Both the position numbers and the translations under genes were made by a program. This document shows, one piece after another, positions 50,940-60,406 of a stretch of 64,000 nt of DNA; within the stretch, counting starts at the first letter, position 1; each line of letters opens with the position of its first letter. This stretch comes from JBDTNQ01 sp039933635 (GTDB lineage: Bacteria; Acidobacteriota; Vicinamibacteria; Vicinamibacterales; SCN-69-37). Under the pieces are notes generated by a model that was not told the origin of the DNA, made no database searches, and worked only from the letters and a program-made list of their open reading frames with translations. The stretch is from contig JBDTNQ010000001.1 of the NCBI GenBank assembly GCA_039933635.1, positions 1-64,000 on the forward strand, in the 5' to 3' direction.

Positions 50940-51983
50940 ATGGCAGCACCAGCAGAACGCACCGAACGGGAAGACCGGACAGACAAGGAACGCCTCAAGG
51001 CCGTCGAGATCGCCTTCGGACAAATCGAGAAGCAGTTCGGCAAGGGCTCGATCATGCGGCTCGGCGGCAAGGACATTCAGCCGATTCCGGCGATCTCCAC
51101 GGGGTCGATCAGCATCGACTGGGCCCTGGGCGTGGGCGGCCTGCCACGCGGGCGGGTGATTGAGATTTTCGGACCCGAGTCGTCGGGCAAGACGACGCTC
51201 GCGCTTCAGGCCATCGCGCAGGCGCAGAAACTCGGGGGGGTGGCGGCGTTCATCGACGCTGAACACGCGCTCGACGCGCAGTACGCGCAGAAGCTCGGCG
51301 TCGACCTCGACAACCTGCTCGTGTCGCAGCCGGACAATGGCGAACAGGCGCTCGAGATTACCGAAGTCCTCATCCGCTCCAATGGTGTGGACGTCGTGGT
51401 CGTCGACTCGGTGGCCGCGCTTGTGCCGCGCGCGGAAATCGAAGGCGAGATGGGTGAAGCGCAGATGGGTCTGCAGGCGCGCCTGATGTCGCAGGCGCTT
51501 CGGAAACTCACCGGTGTGGTGGCGAAGTCGAAGACGTGCCTCATCTTCATCAACCAGTTACGCGAGAAGATTGGCGTGATGTTCGGCAATCCGGAGACGA
51601 CCACCGGCGGCCGCGCGCTCAAGTTCTACTCGTCGGTGCGCGTCGACATCCGGCGGATTGGCGCCATCAAGGATGGCGAGACGATGGTCGGAGGCCGCAC
51701 GCGGGTGAAGATCGTCAAGAACAAGGTGGCGCCCCCGTTCCGCGAGGCCGAGTTCGACATCATGTACGGCGAGGGGGTCTCGCGCGAGGGAGACCTGCTG
51801 GATCAGGGCGTGGAGCATAAGATCGTCGAGAAGAGCGGGACTTGGTTCTCCTACGGCGGCGAGCGGCTCGGGCAAGGACGCGAAAACTCCAAGACGTTCC
51901 TCAAGCAGAACCCCGCGATGGCGGCCGACATCGAGCAGAAGTTGCGCAAGGAAATGGGCCTGCCCCCCGCGAACCAGGAATAG
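50940..51983 (+). CDS. recA: Recombinase RecA
   Basis: Homologous recombination and SOS coprotease. 347 aa from ATG 50940 with AAGGAG upstream. Walker A GPESSGKT at residues 78-85, DAEHALD, VVVVDSVAALVPRAEI (Walker B) and loop MSQALRKLTGVV; INQLREKIGVMFGNPETTTGG is the RecA signature. The C terminus (LPPANQE) is short. Promoter at 50856. Confidence 0.98.
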   Translation: MAAPAERTEREDRTDKERLKAVEIAFGQIEKQFGKGSIMRLGGKDIQPIPAISTGSISIDWALGVGGLPRGRVIEIFGPESSGKTTLALQAIAQAQKLGGVAAFIDAEHALDAQYAQKLGVDLDNLLVSQPDNGEQALEITEVLIRSNGVDVVVVDSVAALVPRAEIEGEMGEAQMGLQARLMSQALRKLTGVVAKSKTCLIFINQLREKIGVMFGNPETTTGGRALKFYSSVRVDIRRIGAIKDGETMVGGRTRVKIVKNKVAPPFREAEFDIMYGEGVSREGDLLDQGVEHKIVEKSGTWFSYGGERLGQGRENSKTFLKQNPAMAADIEQKLRKEMGLPPANQE

Positions 51984-52029
51984 GACGCGTGCCGGCGCGC
52001 GTCCACCCGGGACGCGCGCCGCGAGCACG

Positions 52030-52182
52030 TCAACCGTGCTGCTTGAAGTACTGCACTTCCCGTTCGTGCTTTTCCGCCGCCTCGCGCGTCTGGAACGTCC
52101 CGAGATTCCGCCGGCGTTTCGTAATCGGGTTCACCTTGCGCGAGTACAGCCGATACCGCCCGGTTGAGAGCTTGCGGATCAT
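52030..52182 (-). CDS. Small basic protein resembling AP2/arm-type DNA-binding domains
   Basis: 50 aa from ATG 52182, with AGGAGGAG just upstream, so it is very likely translated. MIRKLSTGRYRLYSRK and RRNLGTFQTREAAEKHERE suggest a three-strand plus helix fold like the arm-type N-terminal domains of integrases. From memory, similar short stand-alone proteins occur in many bacteria. No catalytic part is attached. Function unknown; recA lies convergent 46 bp away. Confidence 0.7.
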   Translation of the reverse strand: MIRKLSTGRYRLYSRKVNPITKRRRNLGTFQTREAAEKHEREVQYFKQHG

Positions 52183-52268
52183 TGCCACTCCTCCTGTTGT
52201 CCGCCGGGCAGTGCAAACACGATGCCTGCGCGGCGGATCAGCGCGGCGTGCCATGATTCGGCCTGTCC

Positions 52269-53273
52269 ATGGCCCTGCGGCACACTTTCACACCTCCGTT
52301 CGCCATCCCGGCCAGCCGACGCGCCTGGGCGACGCGACGCCTGCAGATCAAGCGGCAGCTGTGGGACCTGCTCGGCGATCTGCCGCCACGCCCCGTCACG
52401 CCCCGCGTCAGAACCCAGTCCCGACAGCGGCATGACGGCTACACACTCGAGCGCTTCACCCTCGAGAACGGTTCGGGTGTGGCCGTGCCGGGCTGCCTCC
52501 TGCTGCCGGAGGGCGCCACCGCCCGCCGGCCCGTGCCGGCCATCCTGTATCACCACTGGCATGGCGGCGAGTACGCGATCGGCAAAGAGGCGCTGTTCCA
52601 GCGAACGCACACACCCGTGGCCCCCGGTCCGGCCCTGGCGAGGCGAGGCTACGCGGTGCTCTGTATCGATGCGTACGGATTCGGCGAGCGCCAGGGACGA
52701 GGCCCGGGCGGGACGAGGGAACGCGGCCTGGCGGAGGAACTCAGCGCGAGCAAGCTGCAGCTCTGGCTGGGACGATCGCTGTGGGGAATGATTGTCCGAG
52801 ATGACGTGATCGCGCTCGACTACCTGGCGTCACGAGGAGATATCGACGCCCGCCGCATCGGCGCCGCCGGCATCAGCATGGGGGCCACGCGCACGTGGTG
52901 GTTGATGGCCCTCGACGAACGCGTCGCCGCGGGCGTCTCCATCGCGTGCCTCACGCGTTACCAGAACCTCATCGCGCACGAGGCCCTCTCCGCGCACGGC
53001 ATCTACTACTACGTGCCTGGCATGCTCCGGCACTTCGACACCGAGGCCGTGGTGTCCACGATTGCGCCGCGGCCGGCGCTCTTCCTGAACGGCGATCGCG
53101 ACGCCGGCTCTCCTGCCGATGGCATTCGCGCGATCGCATCCGTCGCGCGCCGCGTCTACCGGCTCTACGACCGGCCTCGCCATTTTCACAGTCGCATCTA
53201 TCCGGGCGTCGGACATGCTTGCACCAATGACATGTGGGCACGGACGATGAGCTGGTTGGAGAGATTTGTGTGA
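52269..53273 (+). CDS. Alpha/beta hydrolase (acetyl-xylan esterase/dienelactone hydrolase-like)
   Basis: 334 aa, no signal peptide seen. Nucleophile Ser in GISMGATRT (about 200), Asp in NGDRDAGSP and His in GVGHACT make a complete triad. YHHWHGGEYAIGKEALF and CIDAYGFGERQG are typical of the acetyl-xylan esterase/PET-hydrolase-like group. The substrate is not predicted. It overlaps nothing and is convergent with cobQ. Confidence 0.82.
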   Translation: MALRHTFTPPFAIPASRRAWATRRLQIKRQLWDLLGDLPPRPVTPRVRTQSRQRHDGYTLERFTLENGSGVAVPGCLLLPEGATARRPVPAILYHHWHGGEYAIGKEALFQRTHTPVAPGPALARRGYAVLCIDAYGFGERQGRGPGGTRERGLAEELSASKLQLWLGRSLWGMIVRDDVIALDYLASRGDIDARRIGAAGISMGATRTWWLMALDERVAAGVSIACLTRYQNLIAHEALSAHGIYYYVPGMLRHFDTEAVVSTIAPRPALFLNGDRDAGSPADGIRAIASVARRVYRLYDRPRHFHSRIYPGVGHACTNDMWARTMSWLERFV

Positions 53274-53295
53274 GCCCGGACTGTCGTTCGGAGTT

Positions 53296-54714
53296 CTAGC
53301 TTCCGACGACCGGCAGCCAATCGGCTGGCTGCTCCAATGACGATTCGAACCAGTCGGCCAGCGCGGAATAGGTCGCGGCCTTTGATGGCGCGGAAGGCAG
53401 CGTCACCCCGAACAGCTCCTGACATACCGCGGGGCTTTCCAGCGCTCCATGAAGATAGGTGCCGTACACGCGACCGTACCGTGCACCATCCACCGAGCCA
53501 TCATCGAACCGCGCGAATGGCAACGTGGGCTCTCGTGACGTCGTCACGCCCAGGTGAATCTCGTAGGCGTCGAACTCGGCGCCCCGTGGTGTCACGGCGC
53601 GACGCACGCGCGTCACCTTGTCGGGCGCGAGCGTTGTCTCCACGGGCAGCAGACCGAGCCCGGCAGCCTCGCCGCCTGAGGATTCCACGCCATCGGGGTC
53701 ACGCACCCTCTCGCCCAGAATCTGGAATCCCCCGCAGATGCCGATGATGGTCGCACCGCGTCTGTGTTGCGCACGGACCCATTCGTCCAGACCTTGAACG
53801 CGCAACCACGCCAGCGCGCCCATCGTGTCCTTCGTCCCCGGGAGGATGACGAAGTCGTACTGTCTCGCGACGGCCGCCGTGACCCAGTCAGCCCACGACA
53901 GGCGCGAGAAGTCGGTCCCATTGGACAAGGACGGAAGCTGCACGATCGCGATCGACGCGCCGGCAGGCACCTCACCGAGGCGCGTGGTCGAGGTCGCCAG
54001 GCTGTCCTCGGCGTCAAGGGCCAGTCCGTCCGCGTACGGCCACACACCGAGGCACCGTGCCCCGCAGCGTTCCTGCAACAACAACTGGCCCTCATCGAAG
54101 AGCGACCGATCGCCGCGGAACTTGTTGACCATGACGCCGCGAAAGAGTCGGCGTTCGTCGGCATCGCACAAGGCCAGCGTGCCCGCGACAGACGCAAACA
54201 CACCGCCGCGTTCGATATCCGCCACGAGCACCCACGGCGCCTCGAGCGCCTTGACGAGTTCGAGGTTCACCACATCGTGCGCCCGCAGGTTCAACTCACT
54301 AACGCTGCCCGCACCTTCGATGACCACGACGTCGAAACGTGAGGCCAACGAGTGATACGCCTCCAGCACCCTCTGCCGAAGCACGGACGTTTCTCGGTAG
54401 TAGCCACGCGCACGGAGCGTCTTCCAGACCCTGCCGCGAACAATCACCTGGCTCGTGCCGTCAGTGTTGGGCTTTAGCAGAATCGGGTTCATCGCCGATT
54501 CGGGCATCAACCCGCACGCCTCCGCTTGCGCCACCTGCGCGCGACCGATCTCTCCCCCATCCGCACACGGATACGAATGGTTCGACATCGTCTGCGCCTT
54601 GAACGGCGCGACTCGAATCCCCTTGCGGCGCAACGAGGCGCAAATGGCGGTCGCCACCCAGCTCTTGCCCGCGTTGGAGCTCGTGCCACCGATGAACAGA
54701 GGCTGCGCGCTCAT
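53296..54714 (-). CDS. cobQ: Cobyric acid synthase
   Basis: Amidates four side chains of adenosyl-cobyrinic acid a,c-diamide, giving cobyric acid. 472 aa from ATG 54714. N-terminal dethiobiotin-synthase-like ATPase domain (GTSSNAGKS, PFKAQTMSNHS), then a class-I glutaminase domain with Cys in IIGICGGFQILG and YGTYLHG near the end. Overlaps btuD by 4 bp; last gene of the B12 riboswitch unit. Confidence 0.93.
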   Translation of the reverse strand: MSAQPLFIGGTSSNAGKSWVATAICASLRRKGIRVAPFKAQTMSNHSYPCADGGEIGRAQVAQAEACGLMPESAMNPILLKPNTDGTSQVIVRGRVWKTLRARGYYRETSVLRQRVLEAYHSLASRFDVVVIEGAGSVSELNLRAHDVVNLELVKALEAPWVLVADIERGGVFASVAGTLALCDADERRLFRGVMVNKFRGDRSLFDEGQLLLQERCGARCLGVWPYADGLALDAEDSLATSTTRLGEVPAGASIAIVQLPSLSNGTDFSRLSWADWVTAAVARQYDFVILPGTKDTMGALAWLRVQGLDEWVRAQHRRGATIIGICGGFQILGERVRDPDGVESSGGEAAGLGLLPVETTLAPDKVTRVRRAVTPRGAEFDAYEIHLGVTTSREPTLPFARFDDGSVDGARYGRVYGTYLHGALESPAVCQELFGVTLPSAPSKAATYSALADWFESSLEQPADWLPVVGS

Positions 54715-55487
54715 GGACGATCGAAGATCAGCGTCGACTGACCGGAGGCGGCGCGCACGACCTCGGCCTGGACGGCAAACGTCGCCAGGCACGCCTTCGG
54801 GGTGAGCACGGATAACGGCGTGCCGCTGCCGACGACCTCGCCACGATGCAACAAGACCGCGTGTGTGGCGAACCTGAGGACCGCGGCGAGATCGTGCGTC
54901 GCCAACGCGACGGTCCGGCCGGTCTCGCTGAGCCTGCGACAGAGCACGAGCACGTTCAACGCGTGCTCCAGATCGAGGTGGGCCGTCGGCTCGTCGAGCA
55001 GGATGACGTCCGGTTCAGTCGCCAGGCACCGTGCAACCGCCACGCGCTGGCGCTCTCCGCCGGACAAGCAGTCGACAGTGCGTCCGCGAAGGTGATGAAG
55101 GTCACAAAGGGTAATGGCCGTTTCGACCGCTTCGCGATCGCGCGCGGCCGCCGGCGAGAATCGGCCTCGATGCGGATGTCTCCCCATCTCGACCACCTCC
55201 TCGACCGTGAAGGCGAAATCGCAGCGGGTGTCCTGCGGCAGGAACGACACACGCCGCGCGATGTCCCGGCGCGACATCTCGACAATCGGCGCGCCGTTGA
55301 GCCGCACCTCACCACCGTCGGCGCTCTTGAGGCCGCAGAGGGCACGAAGGAGCGTGCTCTTGCCGCTGCCGTTTGGGCCCACGATCGCGGTGAACCCTCC
55401 GCGAGCCAGGGACACGCTCACGTCGCGGAGTACCGTTCGTCCGCCCAGCGCCACGTGCAGATGGCGGCCTTCGAGGACGGCATTCAT
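54711..55487 (-). CDS. btuD: Vitamin B12 ABC transporter ATP-binding protein
   Basis: Energises the BtuC channel for corrinoid import. 258 aa from ATG 55487 (MNAVLEGRHLHVAL). Walker A GPNGSGKS at residues 37-44, Q-loop LPQDTRCDFAFTV, signature CLSGGERQRVAVA, Walker B DVILLDEPT and H-loop His in ATHDLAA. The FecCD/BtuCD branch also includes siderophore importers, but the B12 riboswitch and cobQ support BtuD. Confidence 0.9.
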   Translation of the reverse strand: MNAVLEGRHLHVALGGRTVLRDVSVSLARGGFTAIVGPNGSGKSTLLRALCGLKSADGGEVRLNGAPIVEMSRRDIARRVSFLPQDTRCDFAFTVEEVVEMGRHPHRGRFSPAAARDREAVETAITLCDLHHLRGRTVDCLSGGERQRVAVARCLATEPDVILLDEPTAHLDLEHALNVLVLCRRLSETGRTVALATHDLAAVLRFATHAVLLHRGEVVGSGTPLSVLTPKACLATFAVQAEVVRAASGQSTLIFDRP

Positions 55488-56539
55488 TCGCGCGCCTCTT
55501 TCAGCCGGCGAAGCAGCAACATCAGGAAGAACGGCGCACCGCACAGCGCCGTCACCACGCCAAGCCGGATTTCGGCGGGTGGACGCACGGTGCGTGCGAG
55601 CAGATCGCAGGCCACCAGAAACGTGGCGCCACCGATCGCACTCGCCGGAATCAACGTGCGGTGCCCGGGCCCGAGCAGCAGGCGAGTGGCGTGCGGAACG
55701 ACGAGCCCCACGAATCCGACGAGGCCGGCCACGGCCACCGATGCGCCCGTCAGCAACGCCGCCGTGAACACCAGCAGGCGCTTCGCCAACTCCACGTCGA
55801 CTCCGAGCGCCGCCGCGCCGTCCTCACCCAGCAGCAGGAGATCGAGCGTGCGTGACTGCATCATCGCCGCGACGAGACCCAACGCAACGAACGGTCCCGA
55901 CAGCCACACGTGCGCCCAGGTCCGCGAATCGAGTCCACCCATCATCCAGAACACGATGTCCTGTGCGACCTGCCAGGTCACGATGTTGAGCGAAATGAGG
56001 AGACTCGAGATGGCGGTGAGGAACGAGCCGACGGCGATCCCTGCGAGCAGGAGCGTGGTGATCGGCGTCGCACCGCCGCGTGTGGCAATGGCGTAGACGA
56101 GGAACAACGCCGCCATCGCCGAGCCAATCGCGGCCAGGGGCAGCGCGACGACCGACACCGTGCCTAAGCCCGTTACGAAGACGATCACCGCGCCAAGGAC
56201 GGCGCCCGGCCCCACACCGGTCAGGCTCGGCTCCGCGAGTGGATTCCGGAAAAGCCCCTGCATCATCGCCCCGGCGGTCGCGAGCCCGGCGCCGACAATG
56301 GCGGCGACCAGCACGCGTGGGAGTCGGATCAGCCAGACGATCGCGACGTCCGCGGGCACGACATCGCCGGCGCTGACGAAACCAGCCGGCAGCAGCTTCA
56401 TCGCCAGCACGCGTGTGACGGTATGCCACGCCAGCGGCGTGCTTCCGATCACGATGCCGGCCACCATGGCCACGGCCAGGAGCGGCAGCATCGCACCGTA
56501 GAACGCGGCGACACCCAGTCGCCGCGGCTCAGTCGCCAT
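55484..56539 (-). CDS. btuC: Vitamin B12 ABC transporter permease (FecCD family)
   Basis: About ten membrane helices, 351 aa from ATG 56539 (MATEPRRLGVAAF). Family motifs: RLPRVLVAAIVGAGLATAGA, NPLAEPSLTGVGPGAVLGA, LGVVTALCGAPFFLMLL. It overlaps btuF by 11 bp and btuD by 4 bp. A longer upstream frame lies inside btuF and is not used. Confidence 0.92.
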   Translation of the reverse strand: MATEPRRLGVAAFYGAMLPLLAVAMVAGIVIGSTPLAWHTVTRVLAMKLLPAGFVSAGDVVPADVAIVWLIRLPRVLVAAIVGAGLATAGAMMQGLFRNPLAEPSLTGVGPGAVLGAVIVFVTGLGTVSVVALPLAAIGSAMAALFLVYAIATRGGATPITTLLLAGIAVGSFLTAISSLLISLNIVTWQVAQDIVFWMMGGLDSRTWAHVWLSGPFVALGLVAAMMQSRTLDLLLLGEDGAAALGVDVELAKRLLVFTAALLTGASVAVAGLVGFVGLVVPHATRLLLGPGHRTLIPASAIGGATFLVACDLLARTVRPPAEIRLGVVTALCGAPFFLMLLLRRLKEARE

Positions 56540-57521
56540 GCGCGTTTCCATAGAACGTGGTGGCCAGCAGGTCGACCAGCCGAGCCGTGTATGGCGACAT
56601 CGGAAGGAACACGCTGTTCTCGATGACAACAACGTGCCCGGTCCGCGCCGCCGCCGTCGCGGCAATCGCCGGCCGGGCCAGTAGCGCCGCACGCACCGAG
56701 CCCGCCTGACCGCGATCGGCGCCGGCGACGATCCAATCGGGGTCCCATCGCACGATGTGTTCGTCGGTCACACGGTCGTAGCCGGTGAATCCGTGCGTCC
56801 CGGCGACGTTCTCGGCTCCGAGCACGCGGAGGATGTCGTGAAACAGCGTCTGCGTGCCGTAGCTGTAGCTGCCGCCCATGCCCAGCACTCGCGGCGGCCG
56901 CGTTCCGGCTGGCCTCCGCGCGGCCGCCCGTGCGATCACCGCGTGAAACCTCTCCCGTTCCGCTTCAGCCTCGGCATCGGTCCCGGTCAGATAACCGACG
57001 AGCCGGATGTGATCCTCGATGGACTGCAATGTCTCGAACCGCGTATCGATGCGATACACCGGCACACCGGCCTGCCGGATCAGACCGCCGATCTCCCATC
57101 GCGTGGACTCAGGCGTGATCACGAGGTCGGGACGCGCCCTCAGCACGTGTTCGGGCTCGATCGCGATCACGGGCCTGTAGTGCTCGACCAACGGCAGCAC
57201 GTTGCTGCTCGCCTGAAGGTAGGCCGTCTCGCTGACCCCAACGACACGCTCGGGCTCGACCAGCGAATACAGGTACTCGTCGACCGACCAGAACTGGGAG
57301 ACGATGCGCATCGGCGCGCCGTCCATACGCACCCGCACGCGGTCCGCACCCGTGGCATATCGCGGATATGCGGCCCCCTCAATCCCGACGACGTCGACGC
57401 CGCGTGACAGATCCGGCCAATGCGGTCGCGCCAGTAGCGACGCCGGCGTGCCGACCTGCACCCACACCGCCACGCCGCCAACGGCTGCCAAGAGCCCGGC
57501 GAGAAGTGAACGCTCGTTCAT
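56529..57521 (-). CDS. btuF: Corrinoid-binding periplasmic protein BtuF-like
   Basis: 330 aa from ATG 57521, with a short N-terminal hydrophobic stretch (about 6-24) that may be a signal or membrane anchor; no lipobox. Cluster A periplasmic binding fold (about 60-325) with RIVSQFWSVDEYLYSLV and PDLVITPESTRWEI. Predicted to pass cobalamin from the outer membrane to BtuCD. FecCD-type siderophore binding is not excluded. Confidence 0.87.
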   Translation of the reverse strand: MNERSLLAGLLAAVGGVAVWVQVGTPASLLARPHWPDLSRGVDVVGIEGAAYPRYATGADRVRVRMDGAPMRIVSQFWSVDEYLYSLVEPERVVGVSETAYLQASSNVLPLVEHYRPVIAIEPEHVLRARPDLVITPESTRWEIGGLIRQAGVPVYRIDTRFETLQSIEDHIRLVGYLTGTDAEAEAERERFHAVIARAAARRPAGTRPPRVLGMGGSYSYGTQTLFHDILRVLGAENVAGTHGFTGYDRVTDEHIVRWDPDWIVAGADRGQAGSVRAALLARPAIAATAAARTGHVVVIENSVFLPMSPYTARLVDLLATTFYGNAHGD

Positions 57522-57566
57522 GCCCACCTGCCGACGACTGATCGTCGTTCCGCGAATGATCGCAGC

Positions 57567-60029
57567 CTACCTGCCGCCAACGGTGACCGTGATCCCGGTT
57601 CGCAGCGTGGCGGGCAGCGCCGGGAAGCCCGCGCCGGCCTGATAGTCCTGGTTGAGCAGGTTCTCGACGCTGAGGTACCACTTCGCGCGGGGATGAATCG
57701 TGTACGCCGCACTGAGATCGACCTTCTGAAATCCCGCGTCGAGGTTGTGGTTCGGCAGCAGCATCGATGAACCGAAGAACTCGTCGCTCAGGAACGTGCT
57801 GTCGTCCTGTTTGCCGGAGAAGTATCCGGCGAGCACCACCTGAAACGGGCCCTGTACGAACCTGGCCATCAAACTGCCGGAATTGATGGGCCGCCGGAAC
57901 GGTCGCGCGCCGACGAGCGGGGCGTACTGGCCGATCTGAATATTCGGGAACGCCGGGTTCACGGCCGGTGCGAGCACACCACCTGAAAGAGACTTCGTGA
58001 CCTTTGCGTCGAGGAACGTGTACGACGCCATGAAGTTCACGTGCGACACCGATGCGTCGGCGGACACTTCCACGCCCTGCGCGCGATATGACGATGAGTT
58101 GACATAGGCGCCGAAGCCGCTGGCATCAGCCGCCTGCTGAGAGATCGCCAGCTTCGTGAGCGCGCTGGCGCTGACGTACTCGATGAGATCCGAGAAGTTG
58201 TTGTGGAAGTAGGAGGCGCGTGCGCGCACGCGGCCACGCCACACCCCCTGTTCGACCCCGACATCAAATCCCGTGTTGCGTTCGGGGCCGATTGGATCCA
58301 CACCCGCGACCGTGCCCTTGACGACGGTGAAGAGCGACGACAACTCCTGCGAGAGCGTCGGCGCCTTGATGCCCGTCCCGGCGTTGAACATCAGCTTCGT
58401 CTCACCAAGGCCGCTCGTGGCAGACGGCTTGCGCAGGTAAGCTGTCCCGGACAGACGGGGCGTGACCGCCACACCGTACGTTTCGTTGTGGTCGACTGCA
58501 AGCCCCGCGGTCAACGCCAGGGAACGGCGGCCCACCTGAGCCTCGACAAATGCGCCGGCGTTGTTGCGCGTGGTCTTCGGCGGTGCCGTTGGATCGTCGT
58601 AGGAGGACTGCGACACACCGTACTCGTGCTCGATGCGGGCTCCTGCGGCGACGTTGAAGGCGGGCCTCAGGCGGTAGTTCGCCTGTCCAGACACGACGTG
58701 CCGTGTGGTGGTGGCATCGAACGGCTGCGGGTACACACCGCCGTAATCCAGAATCGCCCGGCCGGACACTGAGTAGCCATTCGCGCCGGTGATCGTGACC
58801 TGGTCGCCGAGGTAGTTGCCACCGAACCCGAACGGGTCCGAATACTGGCCGGTCGGGGCCGGATTGGTCAGGTGATAGTCGCTGTGCAGCACGGCATAGC
58901 GGAGGCTCGTCTTCAACCGCGGCGAGACGCGTGTGTCCGCCTCGAGACTGAACATCTGGGCGTCCGCCTTCTTCGTGCTGTCATCCGCGACGCCGTAGAA
59001 CGACGTCGCGTTCGGCAAACCGATGTGCGACGAACCGGCTCGGACCACCGCGCTGATGTCCGTCGACGACCCGGCCGCAAATCCCAATCGGCTCGCGAAC
59101 GTCCGTCGCTGATAGGCGTTGTTCGCGACGTCGTTGTCCGTGTCGAAATGCGAGAACGCGGCGAAGTAGTCCACCCGATTCGTCGCGCCGCCGACCGACA
59201 GGTCGTGGCGCTGCGTCCCCAGTGTCCCGCCGTCAATCGAGTAGGTTGCCTCCGGCACGCGCGTCCGTCCGCGCTGCGTGGTCAGGGCGACAACACCGGT
59301 CAGCGCATCGTTGCCGTAGAGCACGCTGTTCGCGTTCCGCAGGACCTCGATCCGCTCGACGCCGGTCGTGTCCACGTCGCCGAAATCAAAGACGCCGCCG
59401 ATGTCGTTGGCCGGCACGCCGTCGATGAGGACCTTGTTGAACGCCGACGTGCCGCCACGGACGAACAGCGATGCTGCGGTTCCGCGTCCGCCGACCTGCA
59501 CCACGTTCACGCCGGGCACGAGCCGCAACGCTTCGGCGACGTCTGGCTTCGCGAGATCCGACAGCAGGCGTCGATCCAGCACGGTCACTGATGCCGCCAC
59601 CTGTGACGCAGGCTGCGCTTCGGCCGTCGCGGTGACGACCACGACTTGAGCGACACCGATCGACAGCGTGACGTTCACCGGAACCTTCGCGCCGGTCGCA
59701 ACGAAGAACGGATCGACGTGCGCCACCACGAATCCGGCGGCGTCCACTTGTAGCGCGTAGCGGCCAGCGTCGGCAGTGGCCATCGAGAAGTGTCCCTGGC
59801 CGTCGGTCCGGCCCTCCGCCACCGTCTGTCCGTCGCGCATCAGCGCGACGGTGGCGCCGGTCACCGCACCGCCAAGTTGATCGGTGACCGTGCCGGTCAC
59901 CGTGCCGCTGCCATCTGCGGCCGCGTTCGCGGCGCCGACCATCGACGCGATGAAACTGAACAGGACGACGAACGCGCGCATCGTCAGGCGACGAGCGGCG
60001 ACACTACGGACGGGTGCGAACCAGGTCAT
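57567..60029 (-). CDS. btuB: TonB-dependent outer-membrane receptor, B12-riboswitch controlled
   Basis: 820 aa from ATG 60029, with GGAG 9 nt upstream (ATG 59981 is an alternative). Signal peptide (about 17-36), a CarboxypepD_reg-like domain (GTVTGTVTDQLGGAVTGATV), plug domain (VRGGTSAFNKVLIDG) and a 22-strand barrel. Follows a cobalamin riboswitch and precedes btuFCD, so a corrinoid substrate is inferred. The C terminus ends VTVGGR, without the usual terminal aromatic residue. Confidence 0.9.
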   Translation of the reverse strand: MTWFAPVRSVAARRLTMRAFVVLFSFIASMVGAANAAADGSGTVTGTVTDQLGGAVTGATVALMRDGQTVAEGRTDGQGHFSMATADAGRYALQVDAAGFVVAHVDPFFVATGAKVPVNVTLSIGVAQVVVVTATAEAQPASQVAASVTVLDRRLLSDLAKPDVAEALRLVPGVNVVQVGGRGTAASLFVRGGTSAFNKVLIDGVPANDIGGVFDFGDVDTTGVERIEVLRNANSVLYGNDALTGVVALTTQRGRTRVPEATYSIDGGTLGTQRHDLSVGGATNRVDYFAAFSHFDTDNDVANNAYQRRTFASRLGFAAGSSTDISAVVRAGSSHIGLPNATSFYGVADDSTKKADAQMFSLEADTRVSPRLKTSLRYAVLHSDYHLTNPAPTGQYSDPFGFGGNYLGDQVTITGANGYSVSGRAILDYGGVYPQPFDATTTRHVVSGQANYRLRPAFNVAAGARIEHEYGVSQSSYDDPTAPPKTTRNNAGAFVEAQVGRRSLALTAGLAVDHNETYGVAVTPRLSGTAYLRKPSATSGLGETKLMFNAGTGIKAPTLSQELSSLFTVVKGTVAGVDPIGPERNTGFDVGVEQGVWRGRVRARASYFHNNFSDLIEYVSASALTKLAISQQAADASGFGAYVNSSSYRAQGVEVSADASVSHVNFMASYTFLDAKVTKSLSGGVLAPAVNPAFPNIQIGQYAPLVGARPFRRPINSGSLMARFVQGPFQVVLAGYFSGKQDDSTFLSDEFFGSSMLLPNHNLDAGFQKVDLSAAYTIHPRAKWYLSVENLLNQDYQAGAGFPALPATLRTGITVTVGGR

Positions 60030-60154
60030 GGGCGTCTGTCTCCACGCAGGAGCGGAAGACAAACCGCGGGAATGGGCGTACTGACGAGGCCTGGGACGGA
60101 CGTCCCGACTCGCAGTCCGCTTTCTGATCGCCGCAGAAAGTCGTCCGCAGAACG

Positions 60155-60331
60155 TTCAGGTAGGTCTCCTGGCTTGGAAGGAGCGAGCGCATCTCTGCGT
60201 CGCTGGCGGCTTCACCTTCCCCGGTTTCACACCGAGTGGTTAGTTCGAAGCTGCCCCTTCACTTACAGTGGCGGGACCGCGCCGGCTTTGCACCGGACTT
60301 CCCTGTTATGCCCTCGTGGGCACCTGAACAC
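60155..60331 (-). promoter_or_regulatory. Cobalamin (adenosylcobalamin) riboswitch
   Basis: Read on the minus strand, this leader shows the core GCCGGCGCGGTCCCGCCACTG, within the longer GTCCGGTGCAAAGCCGG context, and the 3' stem GCCAGGAGACCTACCTG near 60158-60174. These are hallmark elements of the B12 riboswitch. It ends about 125 nt before the btuB ATG, which suits control of translation or termination when adenosylcobalamin binds. The AACAGGGAAGTCCGGTGCAA stretch marks the binding core. Confidence 0.93.
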
Positions 60332-60406
60332 ACAAAGCCTAGCACAGCGCCAGGCCGCGGAGCCCGGGTCTCTCGCGAAGGCGCCGGCTCCATGAGGTGC
60401 ATCCGC

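Noticed and set aside
50780..50940. LexA/SOS box at the recA promoter
   Set aside because: Neither CTGTN8ACAG nor GAACN4GTTC is present around the -35/-10; a lineage-specific box cannot be excluded.
53283..53310. Terminator between the esterase gene and cobQ
   Set aside because: GTCGTTCGGA and TTCCGACGAC can pair with a bulge, but the fold lies across the cobQ 3' end without a U-tract, so it is too weak to list.
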